Of a stretch of DNA of 64,000 bases, positions 38,348 through 49,103 are shown in pieces. The notes beneath the pieces are model-generated. The model was not told the DNA's origin. It saw nothing but the letters and a program-made list of their open reading frames with translations, and did not search any database. The first letter of the stretch is position 1. Each line of letters begins with the position of its first letter. The stretch is from Sapria himalayana (lineage: Eukaryota > Streptophyta > Magnoliopsida > Malpighiales > Rafflesiaceae): positions 1,302,001-1,366,000 of the forward strand of contig JAREIK010000385.1 in the NCBI GenBank assembly GCA_029783825.1. Direction: 5' to 3'. Both the position numbers and the translations under genes were made by a program.

Positions 38348-41300
38348 ATGGCAGCCCTCACCGAGGAGCAGCTTGCTGCTCAGCTCGAAGCTCAGAAGAT
38401 TCTCACTGTATCATCTTCTCGACCTTCTCTCGATTTGTTGAATAAAATAACACGGAATCTGAAATTTACCCTAATGTTCTTCGATTTCATGTTTCCAATT
38501 ACGTTGCCCTGCGTTATTCGTGTTTGATCTGTGATTTTTCACCTCGCAGACGAAGCTGATGCTGCATTTCTCTTAATTTCGCACATGCAGTGTCATTTCT
38601 AAGATCTTATCGATTACTTCTTCTGGAAATGGTCGATCTACTTTAGTTTTAGGTCATGTCTAAATTACATCCATCTAGGCACTGATAATGATTCTCCACT
38701 TTCTTGTTCTGGTAATTAGTTGTTCGACTGTGTTACATTTTGTTGCTTATTATGCTACGCCCTAGCATTTGTTGGTTCTCGCAATGAATACATGCCTAGC
38801 CCTAATTAAACAAACCAGAAATTTGTAACTAGAACAGTGTTCTTATTCAGCTCACCAAGTTCTTAATTCCTCCTTGAGACTCTGGATTCTGCACACGCTT
38901 CATAAGAATGAAGTTTGAAAAATTCATCTGGAATATGAGAATCATGGAAACTTTTTAAAATTGGTGAGCTGCTTGCTGTTGCAGAGGCGACAAAGTTACA
39001 GAGAAGAAGTTATGGCGCAGCTGGAGGTTGAGGTAGTAGAGGCTAGAGAGGGACAGTAGGTAGGAGAAGAGAATCTTGTAGGGACATAATAGTTTTACAA
39101 AAATGCAACTCCCAGCTGCCACTCACAAACTCCATAACAAAAAATGCTGACCCAATCCACTAAAGGAGCTTTTTAATTAGCTGATGCTTCTTTGTATTAA
39201 CGAATGTGCCATTTTTTTTGTGCTTCTTAAGTATCAATAGGGAAATTTGATGCCTTTTTACTTGTATACTGTAATCTTTTTTATTTGAGTTTGATCATGA
39301 TCTGTTTGTTGAAGTCGGAACAGCCTATTGTTGAGGATGATGATGATGAAGAGGAAGATGAAGATGATGATGATGACGACAAGGAGGATGTAGAAGCAGA
39401 AGGTTAAAATTTTTATTACTCTTTTTTTTCCCCTTTTATAATTTTATTTTTTTCACAAGCAGCATCAATATTCTTTACACTAATAAATATCTATATAATA
39501 ATTCGCTTTATTAATTTTGTTTTATTTGTACAATTTATAGTATGAAATAAATTAGTGAATATTGGTACAATTTACAAAAAATTAGATCCATAATTTTAAA
39601 ATAAGATATATTTTGACGTGGGTTTTCTTGATTTTTATTTGAATAGACACTTGGGCATGTATTTTGGTGGAAAAAAAAATAAATTGTTGGAGCAATATTA
39701 ATGATATTAAATTGGCTTCATCAAAACTTCATAAGTATGCTTTACAGGCATTCCATGGCTCTTTTTTGATTCTCAAGTTAGTAGCATTTTATGAGGTGTG
39801 CCATTTAGGAACCCTAGATGAAGCATGCTTGGGTGAGGTAATAATGTATTTGTAAATATATTTTATTTCTAGAATTATTCTCAAAATTTATTAAATATAC
39901 TTTATTTATCACTAAACTACCTATTTTATAATAAAAAAAATTAAAAAAATTAAAAAAATAAAAAAAATAAAAAAAATTAAAATAATAAAAATAAAATAAA
40001 ATCCACAAAAATAACTATTTGCTATTATTAGTATGTGATAAAATATTTATCTCAAAGTACTTATTTATTTTACTTTTTTTCATGACTTGTTCCATCTTCA
40101 AACATATTTTTTTTAGCTTTTTTTAAGTTAATAAAAAAAAAGCGGAAACTATTTTTGTAAAAAATATGCATGCTTTTTTATTGTAATTTTTAAAAGTGTA
40201 AAATTTATGATTTTAATTAGTATGTTTAATTTTTTTTAGATAAATTATTATAGAAAAACTATGTAAACAACAAGATCCGAAGTGAAAATATGTTTTAATA
40301 TCTAAATTTTATGATCCTAATTCAATATTACATATTTTTGAAAAAAAAAAAATACTTGAGAAGGATATCTATAAGCCTAATTAACAAATAATTAAAAATT
40401 TTATGAATATTAGAAAATATTTTAATTTATAGATATTTTTTACGTTAAAAAAAATGATCATTGCCTAGTATATAGGAGGTATAGTATGATTAATCACAAA
40501 AAAATGTGATAACTAAATATCTAATGAATGATTATTTAGCTTAGTGAAAAAATAAATATTTCAAAGCATGAGCTAGTCATGATAATTACCCTAAACCATG
40601 AGCCTTGTTGGGCCATAGGGGGTGGCTCATGTGATGCATGTGACCTGAGCACATGGGGTTGGTGCAAAAAAGATTGGACATGGGTCGTGATTAGAGGTGT
40701 CAACTGGGCCGGGCCGGCTCTGCCCGGCCCGGTTTTTAGGGCACGATTGTGTTGCTGGGCCTGGCCTGGCCCGGTTTAAAAACAGCCGAGCCCGGCACGG
40801 CCCGTAGGCACGGCGGGCCGTGCCGTGCCGTGCCTGGCCTGCTTGGGTTTGCCTGTCCAAGCGGTTCGGGATACGGGGGACCGCGGGTCTGGTCGAATCA
40901 GACCCGACCCACGGTCTTTTTTTGTGGGAGGGGCATCCTGGGGTCGGGCTCACGGGACACCCGGCACGGGACAGATCCGTGCCGATATGTCGTGCCCCGT
41001 GCCGAACCGGCCCGGTTGACACCTCTAGTCGTGATAGGGAAAATCAATTGCATGGTTTATCTTGCGGGGATATTTCTTATATTCAATCCCATTTTTTTTT
41101 CTAATACATTTCCCATTATTCCTTCCTCCCATGTCTGGGTCTTAGGGTTTCAGAATCAGAGTTGATGAGATCCCGTCTCATTAGTTTGAATAGGGTATTT
41201 GACAAAGATATCCCTGGGCATGTATTCAACATCCTTAGGATTGAATTCACGTAGTCAAGGGTTAGATGGTCTTTTTCTTTTGACAATCGGATTACCATAT

Positions 41301-43325
41301 TGTTGATAATCGGGTGGCTTGGTTTGTTGCATATACATGACCTGGCTTGCTTGCACCACTTGTTGCATTGCAAATGTTGGTTTGCATAGAATCCAACTGT
41401 TTAATTTTGATTAACAATAAATTAATTAAATTTATTTTAAATATATTTTTAATCTAAATTTATTATCTATAAATATAATATTGTTGATTTATCCTAATAT
41501 TATTTTTTTTGTTATATTTCTAAATTCTCTTGTATAATTATAAATTATTAAATTTTGTGGAGTGATTTATTTTAAAATTATTAACCACATATAATCACAT
41601 ACTTTTATTTAATAAATTTATAAATTTTATATATTCTATTATATATTTAAATGATTTTGTCTATTTATTTATTGAAACTATCTTTATTTTAGGTTTTAAT
41701 TTAGTTGTTATCATATTTTTTTTTTCATTAAATTTTAAATTGAATACTAGTTAAATAAATGAGGTAATTAATAAAAATGAATTTAATATTGCCGAGTATT
41801 TAAATTTATAGATCTTTATCTTATCTAATTTACCTCTTAGGCCTCGTGTAGATAACAAAAATTTAAACTTAATAAATTTATTTGTGTATACGAACTCGTT
41901 TTAATATAATAATAATAAAATATTAAAGGATTTAAAAGAATTAATCTTAATGTAAATTAAAAATTAAAGGATATATTAAATAATATGCAAAAATATATTA
42001 TATTCGGTCCTAGGAAAACTAAGCTTGATATCTTTGGAATTGGATTTTCTTTAATTTTAATTTTCATGAATTCATAGGAGAAATATTATATAGATTGAGT
42101 AGTACTAGTAGTGTGATTTCTATTAAATTTTAGAGATCATAAATTTGTATATTTTATAAAATTAAAGTTTGTATGTATGTATGTCAGTATATGTGTGTGT
42201 ATATATATATATATATTGTATATATGTATGTGCGTGTATATATGTGTGCATGCGTGTATATCTATGTTTATATATGTAAGTTTTTGCCCACTAAATTAAT
42301 AATTTAGTATATTTTTATAAAATTAATATATTTTAAATTTGTAATTGTTTTTTAATTTTTAAATTTAAAAATATTTACGATGAAATTATTAAAATTTACA
42401 TATTGTGTATCGTGTTGGGTAATAAATTGGAGCATGTTTGGTAGTTAAAGTGATGAAATTGTCTATAATGCCATCACTAATTATTTTTGATATATATATA
42501 TTTATATATTTATTTATTTAAAGCATAAGTTTTATTTCATTATGATGTATTGATTTATTTGAAATAATAATATTTGAGGTAAATGTTATTTAAATTATAT
42601 TGAATATGTGTTTATAATAAATAATAATTGGTAATAATAATAATTAATATAATAATTTTTAATTTTTCATATAAATTCAATTTTATATATTTTCTTCGAT
42701 CATCACTTAATAATTTGATTAAATAAAAAAAATTAATGTTTTATTATGTAAAATAAGTCTCTTGTTCGTTACTCATTAAATATAGTATCTCTGATTTTTA
42801 AGGTTAATTTATTGATATATTAACCTTTTTTACACCATGTGTTAAATGAGAGACTAGTCTATTAGACACACACACACACACACATGCATACACACAAACA
42901 CACAAATACACTCATACATACATACCCACTTTTGTACATACACACGCACGTAAACACATGCAGTGCAACTTATATCATTTTTATTGGTAAGTTGCCGAGC
43001 TATTTACTCTCTTTCACACCCTGCGTCAAGTGTGAGACTTGTGTATTAGGTATGTGCTTATATATATATATATGTGTGTGTGTGTGTATGTACGTATGTG
43101 TGTATGTACGTATGTGTATATATAATGATATTTTTTCCTTAGCAGGGAGACAAGATGGAGATGCAAGCGCTCGCATGAAGCAGAGCCGAAGTGAAAAGAA
43201 GAGCAGGAAGGCCATGTTGAAGCTGGGAATGAAGCCCATCCCTGGCGTCAACCGGGTCACCATCAAAAAAAGCAAGAATGTACTTCCCCCCCCCCCCCTC
43301 TCTCTCTTCTTTTGCTTTATAATTT

Positions 43326-43362
<37 letters not shown>

Positions 43363-43729
43363 GTTTTCACAAAACCAGATCATGTTTGTTTTCACAAAAC
43401 CGGACGTGTACAAGAGCCCAACATCAGACAGTTATATCATCTTTGGCGAGGCCAAGATTGAGGATCTCAGCTCTCAGCTCCAAACACAGGCTGCCGAGCA
43501 ATTCAAGCCTGCAAGTTTGGGCCGAATGATCTCAAAGCCCGAGACTTCTACCATGGGCCACGAAGAGGCCCATGATGAAGATGAAGAAGAGGTGGATGAG
43601 GCCGGCATCGAGCCCAAGGATATTGAGCTGGTGATGACCCAGGCTGGAGTCTCCAGGCCCAGGGCTGTTAAGGCCCTCAAGGCCTCTGATGGCGACATAG
43701 TTAATGCTATCATGGACCTCACAACATGA
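38348..43729 (+). CDS. NACA: Nascent polypeptide-associated complex subunit alpha
   Basis: Alpha subunit of the NAC heterodimer, which sits at the ribosome exit tunnel, shields nascent chains and prevents mistargeting to the ER. Exons 38348-38407, 39315-39402, 43146-43279 and 43379-43729 join in frame to 210 residues, the normal plant length. The order is [17 protein letters not shown], an acidic run ([16 protein letters not shown]), the basic ribosome-binding stretch [17 protein letters not shown] (about 62-78), NAC domain ([36 protein letters not shown], to about 125), a second acidic linker and a C-terminal UBA domain ([20 protein letters not shown]). Intron 3 (3.7 kb) carries a MITE and repeat copies. 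The last intron is only 99 bp. The donor after exon 1 (ACT then GTATCA) is the least certain junction. Confidence 0.94.
40692..41027. mobile_element. nDart-like hAT MITE (336 bp) in NACA intron 3
   Basis: Begins TAGAGGTGTCAACTGGGCC and ends GGCCCGGTTGACACCTCTA, good inverted termini. GC-rich interior with GGCACGGC and CGGGCC words in an AT-rich intron. GTCGTGAT flanks both sides (40684-40691 and 41028-41035), a perfect 8-bp target duplication, so the insertion is young. Open frames on both strands are by-products. Confidence 0.92.
42760..42868 (+). repeat. Dispersed SINE-like repeat, copy 7, with (AC)n tail (NACA intron 3)
   Basis: Partial: GTATCTCTGATTTTTAAGG, TATTGATATATTAACC, GTGTTAAATGAGAGACTAGT, then (AC)n from 42867. 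The tRNA-like head is missing or decayed. Confidence 0.5.
43000..43055 (+). repeat. Dispersed SINE-like repeat, copy 8, 3' end only (NACA intron 3)
   Basis: Reads TTTACTCTCTTTCACACCC, GCGTCAAGTGTGAGACTTGT, GTATTAGGTATGTGC and runs into (TA)n(TG)n at 43060-43088, matching the terminal part of the other copies. Confidence 0.4.
43361..43405 (+). repeat. 25-bp-offset duplication that supplies the last NACA 3' splice site
   Basis: TTGTTTTCACAAAACCAGAT (43361-43380) and TTGTTTTCACAAAACCGGAC (43386-43405) differ at 2 of 20 positions. The second copy is coding (FVFTKPD). The first lies at the intron end, and its CCAG, in place of CCGG, is the acceptor used. Confidence 0.8.
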
Positions 43730-45754
43730 TATCTCTCTCTCTCTCTCTCTCTCTCTCCCTCCCTCCCTCCTATTCTGTAGTTATGCTTACTTACACTTTC
43801 CTTTGCAAATACACATTCAACATGAGATTTTGGTGCGGAGGCATCAATTTTTGATTCTTGGGTTGTGAATCCATCTGGAGTCACTTTGCATCCCATGGTT
43901 AGGTCCCAGGCTGAACCATGCTAGCCAGTTTTAGCTTCTGATTTGGTTGTGGCTGACTTGGGCTCGTTTGAGTTTTGCTCTGGCGTCTGATTTGGTTTTA
44001 ATAATCTTGTTAGTTGCTTATTGAAACTTTAATTTACTTTTTTCTTAGTTTTTTTAAATTTTTAAAACAATAATAAAATTTAAGAAAATAACTGGCTTTA
44101 AGAATAGTAGAGGTTTCGAAATTAAATTTTTTTTGTTTTTCAATTCCATATCAAAATTTTGTAAAATGATTTTTTTTTAAATGTAAATATTTATATTTTA
44201 ACTAATCAAAGCATAAAATCTTTTTTTTTTTTTTGCTATGTAGATATGTATAAACATATATTAATAAATATTTTATTTTTGCAGACTTTTTTAAAGTTTT
44301 TTGGGTGATTATTTTTGTGTTATTATTATATATATAAATGTCATAAATAATGTTTTAGTAATAGAATAATTGGGAATAGGTTTATATTTTTAAAATAATG
44401 TCAAAAAATAAAAAGTGCAAAAATAGAAGTCTAATGTGATTTTTAATAATTTTTTTAAATGATGCGAAATTTAATACTTTATATTTATTGAAATACTGCC
44501 GTGATATGTATATGCTAAATAAAAAAATTTAAAATTTTTTTTTCTGGTATTTTTAAATATTAATGTTTATTTGGATGATGTATTTGAGTCATAAAAAAAA
44601 AAACTGCAAATATTTTATTTCGAGGTAAGAAATGTAACTATTTCCCAAAAAAAAAAAAAAAATCTTTTTTGACTGGTAAATTCGATTTCTGTTGATTGAT
44701 TGGTCCGTTGGATGAAATTCGAACATGCCTTATTTCCCCAAAACCAAATAAATTAGTAGATTGATTGAACAATTTGTGGAATCCGTTCTGAAAACGATAA
44801 ATTCTTATCGGGTTTGTGCGATTCGCTCAAAATAATTTTTATCTGGCAAGGAACACGCGTGGAACTGGCACGAATGCTTGAGCGCGGATTAGGGATTTGA
44901 CATTTCCCTTGGTGTTCTTCTCGTCGTTCCCACCGCCATGTTCCTCCCCTGCTATGAGGTGCGCGCTCTTCTTCTTGTTGATTATCTCTTCATCAGCGTG
45001 CACGGGTGGCCTTGGATTTGATTATTTCGTTTTGGTTGATTTCATGAAAACCTGATTTCTTCTAAATCGAAGTTGCTCACGAGAATTCTACCCCTAATTG
45101 AGTTTCGCGATGTTCGCGATGTTCTTAAAAATTCATAGAAACAGGAGAAAAGAAGTCGTTCTTTAGTCGAAACGAAACTTAGGTTGATGTGTAATGCCGG
45201 AGGAGGTGTAAGTGTAACACATCGTCGCGACTTCATCTTCCATCTTTTCGTTTCTGCGACGAATCGTGACAGTGCTTCAGTGCTTTCTGAAGTACGGCGA
45301 GCCATGCCGATGTTGCGATTTGAGTAGAATCAACACGATATTGCTTGTTCTTCGCAGGGGATGGCTTCGACATGAACATGCTCCTTCTACGGCTAGTGAA
45401 TACATGTCAACCTCTTGTTCCTTAACACACACAGGCTAGAGCTATATTGTTTCTATGGCGCATTTAACCATTCCTGAAAAATTTACCCAACTAAAGCTCT
45501 TCATTTTATTGAATCGTGGGTGTTGGTACTGTTAATGAAAAAGAAATTTGCCTACAATCTTATTAATTTTGTTCCAAATGTCTTTCATTTGATTCTAAGA
45601 GTCTAAAGTAAATGGAAATTTGTGTTCTTGGTGAATAGGGAGAGTGATTCCACCTAATCAAGACATAAAATCATCCAATGGGTATTATATAAATTTGTGT
45701 TCTTGGTGAATAGGCATCTTTTCTTTTTCATTAAGCTATTCTTGCGTCCCTATA
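43730..45754. other. NACA 3' flank and intergenic spacer with one GC-richer patch
   Basis: A (CT)n tract follows the NACA stop (43732-43770). 44000-44800 is AT-rich without features. 44870-45370 is GC-richer, with an ATG at 44938 (MFLPCYE, then GTGCGC) and an acceptor-like TTCGCAG at 45350-45358, which might be exons of a small gene, but no known protein was recognised. 45616-45638 and 45691-45714 are a direct repeat (AATTTGTGTTCTTGGTGAAT). Confidence 0.4.
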
Positions 45755-45759
45755 CGTAG

Positions 45760-46112
45760 TGATGGAGCATGGAGTAGGCCCTTATATGGGCCTAAACGAG
45801 AGAGGAAGCCCAAGTCCAATGATGAATTTTATTACTATTAATTTTATTTTATTTTTGGATTTATCCTTTAGTGCTTTTGGATTTATCTATTAAGATATTT
45901 GGATTTATCCGTTTGGATTTATCTATTAAGATATTTGGATTTATCCGTTTGGATTTATCTATTAGGATTTTATTTGTGCTTATAAATAGCACATTAGGTT
46001 ATTGTTTTTGGGGAGACTTGATTATTATTGAAAACTTGAGAATTTCATTCAATTTCTTTTATTTGCATTCTTTTTGTTTTATTTTATTATTCTTCGTAGC
46101 CGAGCTACGTCA
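45760..46112 (+). repeat. 5' LTR of the chromovirus (353 bp)
   Basis: Starts TGATGGAGCATGG and ends GAGCTACGTCA. A TATA-like CTTATAAATAGC at 45979-45990 is a likely promoter element. It carries one more 36-bp unit (within about 45891-45962, GATATTTGGATTTATCCGTT words) than the 3' LTR. Confidence 0.95.
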
Positions 46113-46115
46113 GTT

Positions 46116-46128
46116 TGGTATCAGAGGC
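46116..46128 (+). promoter_or_regulatory. Primer-binding site, initiator Met-tRNA type
   Basis: TGGTATCAGAGGC stands three bases after the 5' LTR. It matches the complement of the plant initiator methionine tRNA 3' end (TGGTATCAGAGC) over the first 11 bases. The 470 bp between here and gag are an untranslated leader with (ATT)n near 46450-46475. Confidence 0.9.
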
Positions 46129-46602
46129 TAACTTCGATCCGAGATCGAGTTATCTCTATTTGTTTCAATTTCACATCCACACCCACCTAACCACCCGGAA
46201 ATCCATCGCTGCCGCCACAGATCTCTCACCAACCACCCTATTGGTAGCTCATTACGACAACAACAAAACCCAAAATCCTGATAAGGGATTCCCTTACCAC
46301 CACGCTAAGGAATTGTAGGCGTTCTAAAGGTTCTTCAACGGGTATATTTTCTTTTACTTTGAAAACTCAGTTACTATTCGTATATTTAAGCATATTTTGT
46401 TTGATTGTTTTAGGTCTCAGTTTCTTTGATAGAGCATAAAGAGTTTAAAAAAAAATTATTATTATTATTATTTTTAGTTATTCTTTCGTGACTCGTGCAC
46501 TCTGTGATATATAATCACATTACATTTTTGATTTGTGTTTGCTGCATTAACATATAGTTTATAAATTTCTTTACTAAGTGGAAATTTAGATTCTGTCTCA
46601 GC

Positions 46603-49101
46603 ATGTCAGCCACCAAAAGTGATTTTGTTGCATCTTCTTCTTCACCTAACCCAAATGATCCAATTGAGAAACTCAATAATTTTGATTTAAGACTACAAGC
46701 CTTATCTCAAGATCTGAATGATAGTCTAGTTTGTATTACCCGTCATCATGATGCCAACAACGCACAATTTGATTCTGTCACTGCATCGGTAGGTAATTTA
46801 AATTCCATGTGTGGTCAATTGACTCAACGTCAATCGGCCCTCGAACAACAAACTCATGCAATAAATAAAAAAATGGACTTGCTTTTAACACATCTGGGTA
46901 AACATGAGATAGGTGACTATGTCGATGAAACTGTTAGGAAACACGTCGGGTCACCACACACTAGGGGTTTAAGTCCTTCTAGAGGTTCACATCAATCTGA
47001 TGAATTCGTAAATGGTTTTCATGACAATTTGGGTAAAATGAACTTGAGTAGTCATCCAATTGCTCAACCTCACACAAGGTTACCTACAACAGGAGACCCT
47101 CAGTTTAACTTAGGTGATCGATTTCAACCTACTAATGTCAACTTCTCATTAGATTACCAACCACCAAGGCAAACTTACCCACCAAATCCAGTGAGAGAAG
47201 ATGTCGCTCCTCAGCGATACCAGCCTAGGATTAATGGTGTTTGGGGTAGAGATCAGGATAGACAGGGTAGACAACCTCCAAGGGACATCACAAAAAAAGT
47301 TAAGGTTAGTGCTCCTGAATTTGATGGTAGGATGGATCCTAATGTTTTCTCTGATTGGTTAGTTGCTATTGAGGAATATTTTGATTGGTATGAAATGATT
47401 GATAGTGAACGGGTTCGGTTTGCTAAAATGAAATTAACCAATTCAGCTAAGATGTACTGGCAGAATGTGTTGCAAGACATGCTTCGTCTGGGTAAACCAC
47501 ATATCACCCAATGGGCTGTTATGAAAGCAAAGTTGCAAGACAAGTACATTCCTCTATCATATAAGAGTCAATTGTTCTCCACCATGATTAATCTAAAACA
47601 AATGACTCTTAGTGTAGCTGAATATTCTGCTAAATTTGAGGAAGCTAGACTTAGGTGTAGTGAGTTCCATGCTGAGGACCACTTTGCTGTCTGTACTCGC
47701 TTTGTTAATGGTCTCCGGTTTGACATTCAACGAATGGTTAGATTGCATGCTCCACATACTGTAGAGGATGCATACCAAAAAGCCTTAGAAGTCGAGAAGT
47801 TCAATAGACCTTACTCATTTGCACACCTAGGTCAGTCACAGTCCAAATCATCAACCGGTAATACTATGCCTAATAACCTTAGGAACAAAGAGTCTAGTTT
47901 ACATAACTCTCTTCCTGTTACTTCTCCTATTGAGTCTAAGGCTAGTAATTCATCGATTGTCTGTCATAAGTGTCATCATAAAGGTCATATTGCGTCTCGT
48001 TGTCCCCAACGTGCATTAGCATTAGATGTTGAACAGAGTATTTTGGAAAATGAGGAAGACCAAATTATTGATCCTTTAGATTATTCTGGTGATGAAGATG
48101 ATCCTCATAAAAATTGTGATGAAGATGCATGTGTTAATGTGGTTCGATGTGTGTTATCCACAACTGTAGATAATGATCATTGGAAGCGCACTAGTATTTT
48201 TCACACAGTCATACAGAGTGGAGATAAGAAATGTAAGTTAGTGATTGATGGGGGTAGTTCAATGAATGTGGTTTCTAAGGATGCTGTTAAATTATTAAAC
48301 CTGAAAGTAGAACCACATCCAAATCCATTTAGAGTAGCTTGGGTGAATGACCATACTTTGCCTGTCACTCATAGGTGTCTAGTCTCTATTCAAATGGGGG
48401 ATTATAAGGATGAAATCTATTGTGAGGTGCTACCCATGGATGTTGCCCATGTTCTTTTGGGCCGCCCTTGGCTTTATGATCTTAATGTTACAAATTTTGG
48501 TAAAGATAACATTTATTCCTTTAAGTACAAGGGTAAGAACATTATTTTGAGACATGCTAAGCCTAAAGTTTGCATTGGTAAACGTGACATCTCTAAACTT
48601 CCCAAAAGGAATTTGCATATTTTAAACTGTAGGCAGTTTGAGAGAGAGGGATTGGAGACTGGTATGTGCTTAGCATTAGTGGCAAAAGAAGTTCCATCTG
48701 ATTCTTCGATTGTCGATGTTCCTTTGGAAGTGAAGAATTTGCTAGATGATTTTGTTGATATGGTGCCTGATGAGCTACCTAGTGAACTACCACCTCTAAG
48801 AGACATCCAACATGCTATAGATTTAGTTCCAGGTTCTCAATTGCCTAACCTTCCACATTATAGGATGAATCCTAAAGAGAAAGATGAGCTGAATAGGCAA
48901 GTCGAAGGACTTTTAGAACGAGGGTTTGTTAGGCATAGCCTTAGTCCTTGCGCAGTGCCAGCTTTGTTGACACCTAAGAAAGATGGATCTTGGAGAATGT
49001 GTGTGGACAGTAGAGCCATCAATAAGATCACAGTTAAATATCGGTTTCCCATCCCTCGCCTTGAGGATATGTTGGACCTATTAGTTGGTTCTCTAAGATA
49101 G
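46603..49101 (+). CDS. Chromovirus Gag-Pol, N-terminal part (gag, protease, start of RT)
   Basis: 832 codons. Residues 237-400 form a retrotransposon gag domain (APEFDGRMDPNVFSDWL, KMYWQNV). C454, C457, H462 and C467 form a CCHC zinc knuckle that packages RNA. An aspartic protease follows, with its active-site residue D549 in VIDGGSS. The start of reverse transcriptase reads SPCAVPALLTPKKDGSWRM and RFPIPRLEDMLD. The frame ends at a TAG (49099-49101) just before the IDLRSGYH region, whose continuation lies in another frame: a short deletion near 49085-49095 is likely. Initiation at 46603 is chosen as the first ATG after the leader. The product would be gag and protease with a truncated RT. Confidence 0.9.
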   Translation: MSATKSDFVASSSSPNPNDPIEKLNNFDLRLQALSQDLNDSLVCITRHHDANNAQFDSVTASVGNLNSMCGQLTQRQSALEQQTHAINKKMDLLLTHLGKHEIGDYVDETVRKHVGSPHTRGLSPSRGSHQSDEFVNGFHDNLGKMNLSSHPIAQPHTRLPTTGDPQFNLGDRFQPTNVNFSLDYQPPRQTYPPNPVREDVAPQRYQPRINGVWGRDQDRQGRQPPRDITKKVKVSAPEFDGRMDPNVFSDWLVAIEEYFDWYEMIDSERVRFAKMKLTNSAKMYWQNVLQDMLRLGKPHITQWAVMKAKLQDKYIPLSYKSQLFSTMINLKQMTLSVAEYSAKFEEARLRCSEFHAEDHFAVCTRFVNGLRFDIQRMVRLHAPHTVEDAYQKALEVEKFNRPYSFAHLGQSQSKSSTGNTMPNNLRNKESSLHNSLPVTSPIESKASNSSIVCHKCHHKGHIASRCPQRALALDVEQSILENEEDQIIDPLDYSGDEDDPHKNCDEDACVNVVRCVLSTTVDNDHWKRTSIFHTVIQSGDKKCKLVIDGGSSMNVVSKDAVKLLNLKVEPHPNPFRVAWVNDHTLPVTHRCLVSIQMGDYKDEIYCEVLPMDVAHVLLGRPWLYDLNVTNFGKDNIYSFKYKGKNIILRHAKPKVCIGKRDISKLPKRNLHILNCRQFEREGLETGMCLALVAKEVPSDSSIVDVPLEVKNLLDDFVDMVPDELPSELPPLRDIQHAIDLVPGSQLPNLPHYRMNPKEKDELNRQVEGLLERGFVRHSLSPCAVPALLTPKKDGSWRMCVDSRAINKITVKYRFPIPRLEDMLDLLVGSLR

Positions 49102-49103
49102 AT

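Noticed and set aside
38984..39058. Exon-like block after TTGCAG in NACA intron 1 ([20 protein letters not shown])
   Set aside because: It ends in a stop and does not fit the conserved NACA sequence. The exon 1 to exon 2 joint without it gives the expected protein.
40579..41165. Open frames over the GC-rich intron block of NACA
   Set aside because: They lie in a MITE with target duplication, and their translations are Gly/Pro/Arg-rich with no family features.
42884..43413. Extended open frame upstream of NACA exon 3 and a minus-strand frame over the (CT)n tract
   Set aside because: Upstream residues come from (CA)n, (TA)n and (TG)n repeats. The frame is real coding only from 43146.
44938..45440. 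Possible two-exon mini-gene starting MFLPCYE
   Set aside because: Splice-like sites exist, but no frame yields a recognisable protein and several joints are possible. Noted only in the spacer description.
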